Shown in pieces: positions 43,637 through 53,397 of a DNA stretch of 64,000 nucleotides. Position numbers and translations under genes: made by a program. The stretch is from DATIXJ01 sp963714795. Lineage in GTDB: Bacteria; Bacteroidota; Ignavibacteria; UBA10030; SZUA-254. The stretch lies in assembly GCA_963714795.1 (NCBI GenBank), contig CAVQPS010000010.1:186001-250000 (forward strand). The letters are read 5' to 3'. Positions within the stretch are counted from its first letter, which is position 1. Each line of letters begins with the position of its first letter. Under the pieces are notes generated by a model that had not been told where the DNA came from, did not search any database, and saw nothing but the letters and a program-made list of their open reading frames with translations.

Positions 43637-46600
43637 ATGATAGAATTTGCCCTCAAACGGCCGCTGACAATTATCGTGATCTTTTCCGGAATATTGTTGT
43701 TTTCCATTATCACGCTGTTCACGATACCGATCGATATCTTTCCGAAATTGAATTCGCCGACGATTTATGTGATTGAAACGTACGGCGGAATGTCGGCACA
43801 ACAAATGGAAGGATTTTTTGCAACGCGGATGCAGGATCAATTTTTATATATCACCGGCGTTAAAAATATCCAGAGCAAAAACATTCAGGGATTGACGATC
43901 CTCCAGATGACGTTTTATGAAAACACCGATATGGCGGAAGCATCGGCGCAAGTTGCCCTGCAGGTTAACAGAGCAATGAAATTTTTCCCGCCGGGTGCCG
44001 TTCCCCCTCAGGTTATCCGTTTCGATGCGTCATCGTTACCCGTGGGGGAATTAGTATTCGGCAGTAAAACCCGTTCGCTGAAAGAAATTTACGACTTAAC
44101 GACAACACGCATCAGACCGATGTTTGCGACCGTACCGGGTTTATCGGCGCCACCGCCGATGGGCGCCAACTCGCGCACGTTATTGATGAATCTCGATCCT
44201 CAAAAACTTCGCAGTTACAACATAACGCCCGATCAGGTTGTACAGGCCGTCGTAAAAAATAATGTCATCACACCCTCCGGCGACGTCCGGATCGGTAATA
44301 CGATGTACATCACCACGAATAATTCTTTAGAACAGAATGTAAAAGATTTTGAGAAAATACCGATTGCGACGAACGGTCCATTCACCATTTTTATGAGCGA
44401 TGTTGCAACGGTATCGGATGCTTCCGATGTCACTGTCGGTTACGCATTAATTAACAACAAACGATCGGTCTATATACCGGTTGTGAAAACCGCAGATGCA
44501 TCGACCATGGACGTGGTCAACGGATTAAAAAGCCGGCTTCCCGAGATGAAAGATCTTTTACCGGACGATGTAACGGTATCGTATGAATTCGATCAATCGG
44601 TTTTCGTTATCAACGCCGTGAAAAGTCTTGCTGTCGAAGGCGCGTTGGGGGCATTATTAACCGGACTGATGGTTCTGTTATTTTTGCGCGATTGGCGAAG
44701 TTGCCTCATCGTCGTGATCACGATACCGGTTTCGGTCATCAGTTCAATTATCTTCTTAAAATTATCCGGTCAGACGATCAATTTAATGACGCTGAGCGGG
44801 CTGTCGCTTGCCATCGGTATTTTAGTCGATCAGGCAACGGTGACCATCGAAAACATTCATCAGCATCTGGAAATGGGAAAAGAAAAAAAACTCGCCATTT
44901 ATGATGCGTGCAAAGAAATATCATTTCCGTTATTGCTGATCCTGCTTTGCATCCTGGCCGTCTTTGCACCATCGTTTGTGATGAACGGAGTCCCGAAAGC
45001 AATGTTCCTGCCGCTATCGTTAGCGATCGGTTTTGCAATGATAATTTCATTTTTTGCAGCTCAAATGCTTGTTCCCATTCTGACGAATTGGATTTTAAAG
45101 ACGGAAAAGTACTCCCGGAAACATGGGAAAATACACGCTCACGCCGGAATGGCTCTCGACAAAGAAGAAGAAAAAGAAATCGATGAACACATAAACTATG
45201 AAACGAAGCATCCTGACAAAAACGATTTCTTTCAAAAAATGAAAATGGGACTTTTGCAGCAATTAGAAAAACTTTTTCAGAAGAGAAGGAAATGGATCAC
45301 CGCCTACTTTACGGCGGTCGTGCTGGCGGCGGGATGTTGTTTCTTCTTTATCGGAAAAGATATGTTGCCGAAAGTGAATTCCGGGCAATTTCAATTGCGC
45401 ATCCGCGAACCGGACGGAACGCGGTTGGAACGCACGGAAGAAACCGTGCATAAAATTCTGGCGATCATCGATTCAACGGTCGACAATCATGTTTCAATCA
45501 GTTCCGCGTATGTCGGATTGATACCCAGCAATTATGGAACGAGCAACTTGTATGTTTTCAACAGCGGCACGCATGAGGCGGTCATTCAAGTCGGCCTGTC
45601 GGAAGATTATAACGTAAACATGGAGGATCTGAAAGAAAAACTGAGATACAACATCCGTCACGACCTCCCAGAATTGCGGATGAGTTTCGAGCCGATCGAA
45701 TTAACGGAAAAAATCATGAGCCAGGGTGCAGCTACACCGATCGAGGTGCGGGTTGCCGGAAAAAATATGCGCGATATTGAGACGTACGCCGATAAACTTC
45801 AACAGGAATTGTCAACTGTCTCGTATCTCCGGGATGTTCAGATTCAACAACCCCTTTCTTTTCCCATCATCCACATTGATTTTGATCGATTGAAAATTGC
45901 ACAGATGGGATTGGATCTTTCCAACGTTGCCAATTCTGTCACCGATGCGATATCGTCCAGCCGGTTTACGGAAAAAAATCTCTGGCTCGATGTCAATAAT
46001 TCGTACACGTATCAAACACAAGCGGAAGTGCCTGAATACATGATGAACGACATGAGCCAGGTCAAATCCATTTCATTGGTAAAAGGAATGAACCGGCCCG
46101 TACTTTCGGATGTCGCTTCGTTTTCACTTGATACGGTTGCCGGAGAATTTGATCGATCCGGACCGAGGCGTTTCGTTACCGTGAGCGCCAACATCAACAA
46201 AAAAGATCTTGGTACGGCAACGAATGCCGTTCAGAATGCAATTGATAAAATCGGTGACTTGCCGGCCGGGATGAAAATGGAGATCAGGGGAATGTCGAGT
46301 TTATTGACTGAAACGTTTTCCAGTCTGCAAAACGGACTTTTAGTCGCCGTAGTCGTCATCTTATTACTGCTTGCCGCCAACTACCAGTCGTTTAAACTTT
46401 CGCTGGTAGTATTATCGACCGTACCCGCTGTATTATTCGGCTCGCTGGCGTTATTGTTGCTGACCGGCTCAACGCTCAACCTGCAATCGTATATGGGAAT
46501 TATCATGGCGATCGGCGTATCCGTCGCCAACGCGATTTTAATCGTTACGAATGCAGAAGATTTACGTTTAAAATATCGCGATGCGACCAAAGCGGCAAAA

Positions 46601-46846
46601 ACGAGTGCGTCGGTACGATTACGGCCGATTCTGATGACCGGTTTTGCCATGATAGCTGGAATGATTCCCATGGCATCCGGGTTCGGTGAAGCCGGCGATC
46701 AAACAGCACCGCTCGGCAGAGCAGTCATCGGCGGTTTGGCGGCATCGATGGTTGCGGCATTATATATGGTTCCGTTAATCTATTCTTTCGCACAAGAAAA
46801 CGCTTCATATGAAGATCCTTCATTATTGCCGAACCCAACTCCTTAA
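43637..46846 (+). CDS. RND-family efflux permease with altered proton-relay residues
   Basis: A 1069-residue inner-membrane RND transporter with the usual duplicated plan: membrane segment 1, large periplasmic loop, membrane bundle, second loop, membrane bundle. TM4 reads LAIGILVDQATVTIEN, where AcrB has Asp407-Asp408, so the second Asp is Gln. TM10 reads AIGVSVANAILIVTN, where AcrB has Lys940, which is Ala here. Both were checked in the DNA. A long charged cytoplasmic insert (about residues 490-540) is also present. Genes for the outer-membrane duct (upstream) and adaptor (downstream) complete the pump. Substrate unknown. Confidence 0.92.
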   Translation: MIEFALKRPLTIIVIFSGILLFSIITLFTIPIDIFPKLNSPTIYVIETYGGMSAQQMEGFFATRMQDQFLYITGVKNIQSKNIQGLTILQMTFYENTDMAEASAQVALQVNRAMKFFPPGAVPPQVIRFDASSLPVGELVFGSKTRSLKEIYDLTTTRIRPMFATVPGLSAPPPMGANSRTLLMNLDPQKLRSYNITPDQVVQAVVKNNVITPSGDVRIGNTMYITTNNSLEQNVKDFEKIPIATNGPFTIFMSDVATVSDASDVTVGYALINNKRSVYIPVVKTADASTMDVVNGLKSRLPEMKDLLPDDVTVSYEFDQSVFVINAVKSLAVEGALGALLTGLMVLLFLRDWRSCLIVVITIPVSVISSIIFLKLSGQTINLMTLSGLSLAIGILVDQATVTIENIHQHLEMGKEKKLAIYDACKEISFPLLLILLCILAVFAPSFVMNGVPKAMFLPLSLAIGFAMIISFFAAQMLVPILTNWILKTEKYSRKHGKIHAHAGMALDKEEEKEIDEHINYETKHPDKNDFFQKMKMGLLQQLEKLFQKRRKWITAYFTAVVLAAGCCFFFIGKDMLPKVNSGQFQLRIREPDGTRLERTEETVHKILAIIDSTVDNHVSISSAYVGLIPSNYGTSNLYVFNSGTHEAVIQVGLSEDYNVNMEDLKEKLRYNIRHDLPELRMSFEPIELTEKIMSQGAATPIEVRVAGKNMRDIETYADKLQQELSTVSYLRDVQIQQPLSFPIIHIDFDRLKIAQMGLDLSNVANSVTDAISSSRFTEKNLWLDVNNSYTYQTQAEVPEYMMNDMSQVKSISLVKGMNRPVLSDVASFSLDTVAGEFDRSGPRRFVTVSANINKKDLGTATNAVQNAIDKIGDLPAGMKMEIRGMSSLLTETFSSLQNGLLVAVVVILLLLAANYQSFKLSLVVLSTVPAVLFGSLALLLLTGSTLNLQSYMGIIMAIGVSVANAILIVTNAEDLRLKYRDATKAAKTSASVRLRPILMTGFAMIAGMIPMASGFGEAGDQTAPLGRAVIGGLAASMVAALYMVPLIYSFAQENASYEDPSLLPNPTP

Positions 46847-46859
46847 TTCAAAATAATTC

Positions 46860-47966
46860 ATGACAATGAAAAAATTAATTTATTTTCCGACGATCGTCTG
46901 TTTCCTTGCAGTCACACTGAGTTCCTGTTCGAAAAAAGCGGAAGCGACATCGTCAAAAACTTCCGCTCCGGCGAACGCAACAAGTTATTCACTATATGCC
47001 ATCAAGAAACAAGCACTGGGAACCGTTTTGCGACTGCCGGCGCAATTCAGCGCGTACGAATCTGTCAGCATTTATCCGAAAGTTACAGGATACATCAAGA
47101 ACATTACGGTCGATATCGGATCACAGGTGACAAAAGGACAGGTGCTCATGGAAATGGAAGCACCGGAAGTGGAACAAAACAGTCTGGGCGCACACGAACG
47201 ATATTTAAAGGCATTAGCTTCTTTGAGTGCGAGTCAGGACAGTTATCACCGTCTGTTAAATGCCGCCAAGACCGCCGGCGCCGTTTCTCCCAACGATCTT
47301 GAAACGGCTCAGTCAAAGATGCTTTCGGATAGTGCACTGTGTAACAGCGAAAATGCAAATTGGAAAGCAATGGAATCGCTGAAAGATTATTTAATCGTCC
47401 GGGCACCGTTCGACGGGACAATCACACAGCGGAATATTCATCCCGGCGCTCTGGTGACCGTCGGCAACAAAATGGACGCAATGCCGATGCTGGAACTCCA
47501 GCAGATTTCGAAATTGCGCCTGCAGGTAAAAATACCGGAAACGTTTGCTACACAATTGGGAGCCCGGCAGAAAATTTCTTTCACCGTTGAAGGACTCCCG
47601 GGCAGAACGTTTGACGGTGTGATCAATCGCGAGGCGAATTCACTGGATGAAAAATACCGAAGTGAATCGGTTGAATTGGATGTGATCAACCACGACAAAA
47701 CCTTTATGGCTGGCATGTATGCTGAAGTTTTGATTCCGTTGACCGGTCACCCGAATGCATATGTCGTACCGCAAACATCCGTCATCACGTCCACGGAAAA
47801 AAAATACATCATCCAGGTAATAAATCATAAAGCCAATATTATCAATGTCAGCACAGGAAATGAAAACAACGGAATGATTGAAGTATTCGGTAATATTGCC
47901 CCGAATGATTCCGTCATCACGAAAGCGGGAGAAGACATTAAACAAGACCAGTATGTTATGTATTAA
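46860..47966 (+). CDS. RND efflux periplasmic adaptor (membrane fusion lipoprotein)
   Basis: A 368-residue HlyD/AcrA-type adaptor with a lipoprotein signal (MKKLIYFPTIVCFLAVTLSSC, lipobox LSSC). The order is lipoyl-like half motif (SIYPKVTGYIKNITVDIGSQVTKGQ), helical hairpin (AHERYLKALASLSASQDSY), second lipoyl half (YLIVRAPFDGTITQRN), then beta-barrel (LRLQVKIPETFATQLG). It links the permease to the TolC-like duct. The operon order duct-permease-adaptor is less common than adaptor first. ATG at 46860 or 46866. Confidence 0.9.
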   Translation: MTMKKLIYFPTIVCFLAVTLSSCSKKAEATSSKTSAPANATSYSLYAIKKQALGTVLRLPAQFSAYESVSIYPKVTGYIKNITVDIGSQVTKGQVLMEMEAPEVEQNSLGAHERYLKALASLSASQDSYHRLLNAAKTAGAVSPNDLETAQSKMLSDSALCNSENANWKAMESLKDYLIVRAPFDGTITQRNIHPGALVTVGNKMDAMPMLELQQISKLRLQVKIPETFATQLGARQKISFTVEGLPGRTFDGVINREANSLDEKYRSESVELDVINHDKTFMAGMYAEVLIPLTGHPNAYVVPQTSVITSTEKKYIIQVINHKANIINVSTGNENNGMIEVFGNIAPNDSVITKAGEDIKQDQYVMY

Positions 47967-48389
47967 AAGCCATCATCCGACAATGATCAGCGAAACACTT
48001 CGGCAACAAAACAGATTGCTTCCGGCCTGATCAATTTTTAACCCTCCATATTTTTCATAATCCCGCGTCTCTCACAGAGTGATGACACAGATTCTCCCGT
48101 GTCGAATCATGTAAAAAAATCTCACACCCGAATAAAATCCGGAGCAAACAAGCAACATTTTCACATTATTCAAAAGATGCTGAATAAAACATTGAAAGCA
48201 GGTTATTTCAAGTCCTGCACCTTGTTCGTGGAATATTTGATGTTGTCATTTCCATTTTAAAAATTTCATAACATTCGGGTAATACAAAGGTATTGTTCGC
48301 AACGTATTTTAGCACACTCTCAAAGAAGGCTCGACTTTTCAATAACCCAATCAAATTGTTATTTATTCACTAATTTTTAAGGGATGGTC
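47967..48389. other. Intergenic region upstream of the phosphate porin
   Basis: It carries the PHO-box-like array E (48257-48289). The first 290 bp shows no open frame or hairpin I can support. No terminator was found for the efflux operon. Confidence 0.45.
48257..48289 (+). promoter_or_regulatory. PHO-box-like array, site E (porin)
   Basis: TTAAAA (48257-48262) ATTTC, ATAACA (48268-48273) TTCGG, GTAATA (48279-48284) CAAAG, at exact 11-bp spacing and with the same first spacer as sites A, B, C2 and F. It lies about 100 bp before the porin start. Confidence 0.65.
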
Positions 48390-49559
48390 ATGATAAAATA
48401 CTTGTTCTTACTGATTGTTGGGGTTTGCCTTGTATCGGCTACCGCATTATCTCAGGCAACATTCAGCGGCTATATGTTCGGCGATTATTACTACAATATC
48501 GCACGGGACACTTCATTCAACCATAAAGCCCCGTCCAATTCCGCCCTGAGTTCCGCTGCCCCCGGGCCGAAAGATATGCAAGCGTTTCAGTTCCGCCGGA
48601 TATACTTCACCATGGATGACAAAATTTCCGATAAGTTTTCAACAAGATTTCGTCTTGAGGCGGATCAGTACGCAAATCCCGGCGTAACTTCACCGGCAGC
48701 AGGAACTTCAAGTGACGAATTGGTCAGCGGCAAAGTGGCACCGTTCATCAAAGAAGCGTGGGTTACGTGGAAAGATATTTTTGACGGAAGCAATTTCACG
48801 TTTGGTCTCCAGTTGACACCGGGATTCGCCATTTCCGAAGCTGCATGGGGTTTTCGATTCCTTGAAAAAACTATCATGGACCAGAAAGGACTCGTTCCGG
48901 CAGTTGACCTCGGAGCTTCTCTGAGAGGAAAATTGACTTCGGACGGAACGGTCAATTATTGGCTGATGATTGGAAATAATGATGCGAGTGGAACTATTCC
49001 TGAAAACAACAAATTCAAACGATATTATGCAAACCTACAAGTGCTGCCTGCGACGAATTTGCAGGCAACTGCTTATGTCGATTATGCCAGCGCTCCCGAT
49101 ATTTTGACCTTAGATAAGACAGGAACGGTGGGCAATAGTATATCGACGGAAGCAATCTTTGTCGGTTACGGAAAATCATCGCTGAATTCAACTGCACCAA
49201 CCGAAACCAACATCGGCGCAGAAGTTTTCATGCAACAGCAATCTAACGGATACACAAATTCGTCCAAAACGTTGGCTTCGAAAAACGGACTCGGATATTG
49301 GGTTTACGGACAGTATTATTTTATGCCGGAATTCGGGGTCGTTGCCCGATACGACAATTACGATCCCAACACCGGAAGCGACAACGCGGCAAAAGGAGAT
49401 TCACGCAATTATGCCCTCGGAGGATTAGTGTTCAAAGCAGATAAGAATGTTTTTATTTCCCCGAACGTGGTATATGAAACGTACGAAACACCGGTTGGCG
49501 GAACTCCGATCGACGCGTCGGTAACACTTCGTCTGTCATTCTGGTATATTTACCTTTAA
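48390..49559 (+). CDS. Phosphate-selective porin, OprP/OprO-like
   Basis: About 389 residues from the ATG at 48390 (AAGGG six bases upstream); an ATG at 48384 is an alternative. A signal peptide (MIKYLFLLIVGVCLVSATAL, ending near LSQ) is followed by a beta-barrel pattern of alternating residues, with FQFRRIYFTMDDKISDKFST and TFGLQLTPGFAISEAAWGFR as in OprO/P-type porins. The terminal residue region (TLRLSFWYIYL) ends near an aromatic. Placed directly before pstS and behind a PHO-box-like array, it probably admits phosphate across the outer membrane. Confidence 0.82.
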   Translation: MIKYLFLLIVGVCLVSATALSQATFSGYMFGDYYYNIARDTSFNHKAPSNSALSSAAPGPKDMQAFQFRRIYFTMDDKISDKFSTRFRLEADQYANPGVTSPAAGTSSDELVSGKVAPFIKEAWVTWKDIFDGSNFTFGLQLTPGFAISEAAWGFRFLEKTIMDQKGLVPAVDLGASLRGKLTSDGTVNYWLMIGNNDASGTIPENNKFKRYYANLQVLPATNLQATAYVDYASAPDILTLDKTGTVGNSISTEAIFVGYGKSSLNSTAPTETNIGAEVFMQQQSNGYTNSSKTLASKNGLGYWVYGQYYFMPEFGVVARYDNYDPNTGSDNAAKGDSRNYALGGLVFKADKNVFISPNVVYETYETPVGGTPIDASVTLRLSFWYIYL

Positions 49560-49604
49560 TATCTTTCGGTCGTTACACATTCAAACAAAGAAATCAATAA
49601 CGAC

Positions 49605-49648
49605 TTAACTATTTCTTAACATAGAAACAACTATTCGGTAATGTGAAA
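49605..49648 (+). promoter_or_regulatory. PHO-box-like array, site F (pst operon)
   Basis: Four units at 11-bp spacing: TTAACT (49605) ATTTC, TTAACA (49616) TAGAA, ACAACT (49627) ATTCG, GTAATG (49638) TGAAA. It ends 27 bp before the pstS start codon at 49675. Confidence 0.7.
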
Positions 49649-49674
49649 ACATTACACTAATGAGGAGTAATTCA

Positions 49675-50703
49675 ATGAAAAAATATTTTTTGGCACTTTG
49701 CATCTGCCTTGTCGCTTTCACCGGTTTGACAAATGCCCAGCTGAAACTTAACGGTGCAGGAGCGACATTTCCGTATGTGATTTATTCGAAATGGTTCGAT
49801 GTCTACAGCAAAAGTTCCGGCATCGAATTCAATTATCAGTCGATCGGAAGCGGCGGCGGCATCAAACAGGTTATCGAAGGAACGGTCGATTTCGGCGCAT
49901 CCGATGCACCGATGACCGACCAACAATTGAAAGATGCAAAGGATAAACAGAATACGAATATTCTGCATATCCCGACGGTCATGGGCGCGGTTGTCCTTAC
50001 CTACAACATTCCCGGCGTCAGCAAAGGCCTGAAGTTAACGCCGGATGTTCTTGCCGGAATATTTCTCGGAACAATTACAACATGGAATGATGCAAAGATA
50101 ACCGACATCAATTCCGGTTTGAATCTGCCCAACGCACCGATTCTCGTTGCTCATCGATCCGATGGCAGCGGCACGACGAACATCTTTACCGATTACCTTT
50201 CCAAGGTCAGCAAAGATTGGGAACAAAAAGTCGGTAAAGGAACATCCGTCAACTGGCCCGTCGGATTGGGTGGAAAAGGAAACGAAGGCGTTGCCGGATT
50301 AGTAAAACAATCCGATGGCGCGATCGGGTATGTCGAGCTTGCCTACGCGGTAAAGAACAATCTTCCGTACGCCACATTGAAAAATAAATCGGGAAATTAT
50401 GTGGATGCGTCGTTCGAGGCGGTCAGCTCCGCGGCAGCAGGAGCCATCAAGCACATGCCTGATGATCTCCGTGCTTCGATCACTGACGCCGATGGAAAAG
50501 ATTCGTATCCCATTTCCGGTTTCACATGGTTATTGATTTACGAAAACTCGAAAGACAAAGAAAAAGCAAAAGCGCTCCAGAATTTTCTCACATGGGCGAT
50601 GACCGAAGGCCAGTCGTACGCAAAAGATTTGTATTACGCGCCGTTGCCGAAAGAAATCGTCAAAATGTGCAACACTAAAATCGCTTCGATCATCACGCAG
50701 TAA
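49675..50703 (+). CDS. pstS: Phosphate ABC transporter substrate-binding protein
   Basis: A 342-residue periplasmic protein that binds phosphate for the PstCAB importer. Signal peptide MKKYFLALCICLVAFTGL ends near TNAQ, followed by LKLNGAGATFPYVIYSKWF, the phosphate-contact loops QSIGSGGGIKQ and ASDAPMTD, and HRSDGSGTTNIFTDYL. It matches PstS in length and order. GAGGAG at 49662-49667 supports the ATG at 49675 over the in-frame codon at 49660. First gene of pstSCAB-phoU. Confidence 0.95.
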   Translation: MKKYFLALCICLVAFTGLTNAQLKLNGAGATFPYVIYSKWFDVYSKSSGIEFNYQSIGSGGGIKQVIEGTVDFGASDAPMTDQQLKDAKDKQNTNILHIPTVMGAVVLTYNIPGVSKGLKLTPDVLAGIFLGTITTWNDAKITDINSGLNLPNAPILVAHRSDGSGTTNIFTDYLSKVSKDWEQKVGKGTSVNWPVGLGGKGNEGVAGLVKQSDGAIGYVELAYAVKNNLPYATLKNKSGNYVDASFEAVSSAAAGAIKHMPDDLRASITDADGKDSYPISGFTWLLIYENSKDKEKAKALQNFLTWAMTEGQSYAKDLYYAPLPKEIVKMCNTKIASIITQ

Positions 50704-50709
50704 GACTCG

Positions 50710-51726
50710 TTGTCCCCGAAATACCAAAACGACATATTGATCCCCGATTCTTCGACGGGTGGAACGCAAATCGTTCCGCCCGTTGGTGTCTCGTACCGGG
50801 CACCCCGGAAAAAAGGAAGAAATATCGGAGATCTATTATTCAAAAATTCCACGCTGTTGTTTGCCGGAATCGTCTTCTCTCTTGTTTTTTTGATGACATG
50901 GGAAATGTACAACGGTTCCCGGCTTTCCATCGAAAAATTCGGATGGAATTTTCTTGTGAGTTCAACCTGGGACCCGGTGCAGGACCAATACGGATCTCTT
51001 CCGTTTATTTTCGGGACGGTCGTAACGTCGCTGGTCGGGCTTGCGATTGCACTTCCCTTAAGTCTCGGGGTGGCAATATTTCTCTCTGAAATTGCACCGA
51101 AGTGGTTAGCCCAGCCATTTTCATTTCTTGTCGAACTCCTTGCCGCGATTCCCAGCATCGTGTACGGCATGTGGGGAATTTTTGTACTGGTTCCGTGGAT
51201 GCGCCTTCACGGGCAACCGTTTCTTTCAAAAACACTCGGCTTCCTTCCCTTGTTCAAAGGTGTTCCGTATGGGTTCGGTATGTTGACGGCAAGCGTCATT
51301 TTAGCAATCATGATCCTTCCGATCATCACCGCCATCACGCGTGATGTACTCCAATCGATTCCCAATCTTCAGAGAGAAGCTGCGCTGGCAATCGGCGCAA
51401 CGAAGTGGGAAACGACGAAAATTATTCTTGCAAATGCGCGATCGGGAATCGTCGGTGCGACCTTACTCGGTCTGGGAAGAGCAATCGGCGAGACAATGGC
51501 GGTAACAATGGTTATCGGCAACCGGCCCGAAATCTCCGCTTCCCTGTTCAACCCGGCATATTCCATGGCAAGTGTGATCGCCAATGAATTTACCGAGGCA
51601 ACATCGGATTTGTACATCAGCTCCTTGATTGAGATCGCTCTCCTGCTCTTCGGCGTCACGATACTGCTGAATATTCTGGCCCGATTGATCGTCTGGAGCG
51701 TCTCGAAAAAATTCCGGACGGCATAA
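50710..51726 (+). CDS. pstC: Phosphate ABC transporter permease PstC
   Basis: A 338-residue membrane subunit with six predicted membrane segments. The PstC features ELLAAIPSIVYGMWGIFVLV and the EAA loop REAALAIGATKWETTKIILANARSGI are visible. The only reasonable start is the TTG at 50710 (or a TTG at 50737), since the next ATG falls inside the first membrane helix. It sits 6 bp after pstS, and its stop shares one base with the pstA start (TAATG). It pairs with PstA to form the channel. Confidence 0.93.
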   Translation: MSPKYQNDILIPDSSTGGTQIVPPVGVSYRAPRKKGRNIGDLLFKNSTLLFAGIVFSLVFLMTWEMYNGSRLSIEKFGWNFLVSSTWDPVQDQYGSLPFIFGTVVTSLVGLAIALPLSLGVAIFLSEIAPKWLAQPFSFLVELLAAIPSIVYGMWGIFVLVPWMRLHGQPFLSKTLGFLPLFKGVPYGFGMLTASVILAIMILPIITAITRDVLQSIPNLQREAALAIGATKWETTKIILANARSGIVGATLLGLGRAIGETMAVTMVIGNRPEISASLFNPAYSMASVIANEFTEATSDLYISSLIEIALLLFGVTILLNILARLIVWSVSKKFRTA

Positions 51727-52568
51727 TGGCGCGACAGAAATTTATCTGGAGAAAATCGAAGAATATCATCATGACGACACTGTGCTCCATCAGTGTTCTG
51801 ATTGCCGTTGCACCATTGTTCCTCATCTGTTTTTATACACTGAAGCAGGGAATCAGCGCCATCAATCTCGATTTTTTTATCCAGATGCCAAAACCGGTCG
51901 GCGAAACGGGCGGCGGCATGGCAAACGCGCTTGTCGGGACGGGAATCCTTCTCGGTTTAGGATGCCTCTTCGGCTTGCCGGTAGGAATTTTGTCAGGAAT
52001 ATATCTTGCGGAATACGGCGAGAACCCGTTCGGACAAACGGTACGTTTTCTCAGTGATGTTTTGAGCGGTATCCCGTCAATCGTTGTCGGCGTTGTTGCG
52101 TATGTCATCGTCGTTCTGCCGATGAAACATTTTTCCGCTCTTGCCGGAGGCGTTGCATTGGGCATTCTCATGATTCCGACCGTCACGCGCACAACCGAGG
52201 AAATGATACGGCTCGTCCCTCAATCGTTCCGCGAAGCAGCACTTGCACTCGGCATCCCGCAATGGAAAACGACGCTTCGCATCATTCTTCCCACTGCGCT
52301 CAAAGGAATTACAACCGGAATTTTATTGGCCATTGCGCGGGCGGCCGGCGAAACCGCACCGCTGTTATTCACTGCCCTCGGCAACAGGTTTTGGTCGACA
52401 TCCATTTTGCAACCGATCGGATCGCTCACCGTTTTCATTTATGATTACACAAAAGCGCCTTTCGACGACTGGAACCGGCAGGCATGGGCGGCTGCTTTTA
52501 TTTTAATCTCTCTTATTATTATCTTAAGTATTATTTTCCGTTTTGTCACGAGAAATCGAACGGCGTAA
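51726..52568 (+). CDS. pstA: Phosphate ABC transporter permease PstA
   Basis: A 280-residue membrane subunit with six hydrophobic segments. Typical PstA blocks are MPKPVGETGGGMANALVGTG, LSGIPSIVVGVVAYV and the EAA loop FREAALALGIPQWKTTLRI. It partners PstC and receives energy from PstB. Its ATG overlaps the pstC stop by one base, giving tight translational coupling. Confidence 0.93.
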   Translation: MARQKFIWRKSKNIIMTTLCSISVLIAVAPLFLICFYTLKQGISAINLDFFIQMPKPVGETGGGMANALVGTGILLGLGCLFGLPVGILSGIYLAEYGENPFGQTVRFLSDVLSGIPSIVVGVVAYVIVVLPMKHFSALAGGVALGILMIPTVTRTTEEMIRLVPQSFREAALALGIPQWKTTLRIILPTALKGITTGILLAIARAAGETAPLLFTALGNRFWSTSILQPIGSLTVFIYDYTKAPFDDWNRQAWAAAFILISLIIILSIIFRFVTRNRTA

Positions 52569-52598
52569 TGCCGGAAGATTTCCTAGTCGAGAAAAAAT

Positions 52599-53357
52599 AT
52601 GGTCATCGAAAAATCTAAAATAGTCGCGGAAAACGTCAACACATATTTCGGAAAGAATCATGTCCTGAAGAGTGTTGCTATGAAGATTCCGGAATTCAGG
52701 GTGACGGCAATTATCGGACCGTCGGGTTGCGGAAAATCGACATTCCTGCGCAGTATCAACCGGATGCATGAGATCGCCGGCGGCACCATGACCGGTACGA
52801 TCACGCTTGATTCCGAAAATATATTCGACATCGACCCGGTCGATTTGCGGCGGCGTGTCGGCATGGTATTTCAAAAACCGAATCCGTTTCCCACCATGTC
52901 GATTTTTGAAAACGTTTGTATCGGATTGAAGTTGAACGGGATGAGAAAAAAAGCATCATTGCATGATATTGTGGAACAAAGCCTGCGCCGGGCGGCATTA
53001 TGGGATGAAGTCAAAGATTCGTTGAACAAATCGGGATCGAGTTTATCCGGCGGACAACAACAGCGGCTCTGTATTGCCAGAGCGCTGGCAGTCAATCCCG
53101 AAGTATTGCTGATGGACGAACCGGCAAGCGCCCTCGATCCCATCGCAACATCGAAAATCGAAGAGCTGATCTATGAACTGAAAAAAGAATACACCATTGT
53201 CATCGTCACACACAACATGCAGCAGGCGGCGCGCATCAGCGATTTCACCGCATTTTTTTATCTCGGTACGTTGATAGAATTCGACGAGACAAAACGTATG
53301 TTTACGACGCCGAAACAAAAACAAACGGAAGATTACATTACCGGTCGTTTCGGATAA
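52599..53357 (+). CDS. pstB: Phosphate ABC transporter ATP-binding protein
   Basis: A 252-residue ATPase with Walker A GPSGCGKSTFLRSINRM, Q-loop VFQKPNPFPTMSIFENV, ABC signature SLSGGQQQRLCIARALA, Walker B LLMDEPASALDP and the H-loop VTHNM. RSINRM and NPFP are typical of PstB. It lies 30 bp after pstA. It energises high-affinity phosphate uptake and, in other bacteria, takes part in signalling to PhoR with PhoU. Confidence 0.95.
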   Translation: MVIEKSKIVAENVNTYFGKNHVLKSVAMKIPEFRVTAIIGPSGCGKSTFLRSINRMHEIAGGTMTGTITLDSENIFDIDPVDLRRRVGMVFQKPNPFPTMSIFENVCIGLKLNGMRKKASLHDIVEQSLRRAALWDEVKDSLNKSGSSLSGGQQQRLCIARALAVNPEVLLMDEPASALDPIATSKIEELIYELKKEYTIVIVTHNMQQAARISDFTAFFYLGTLIEFDETKRMFTTPKQKQTEDYITGRFG

Positions 53358-53397
53358 TCTGAAATCATTCACATCATCATAATTATATTTTAACCAA

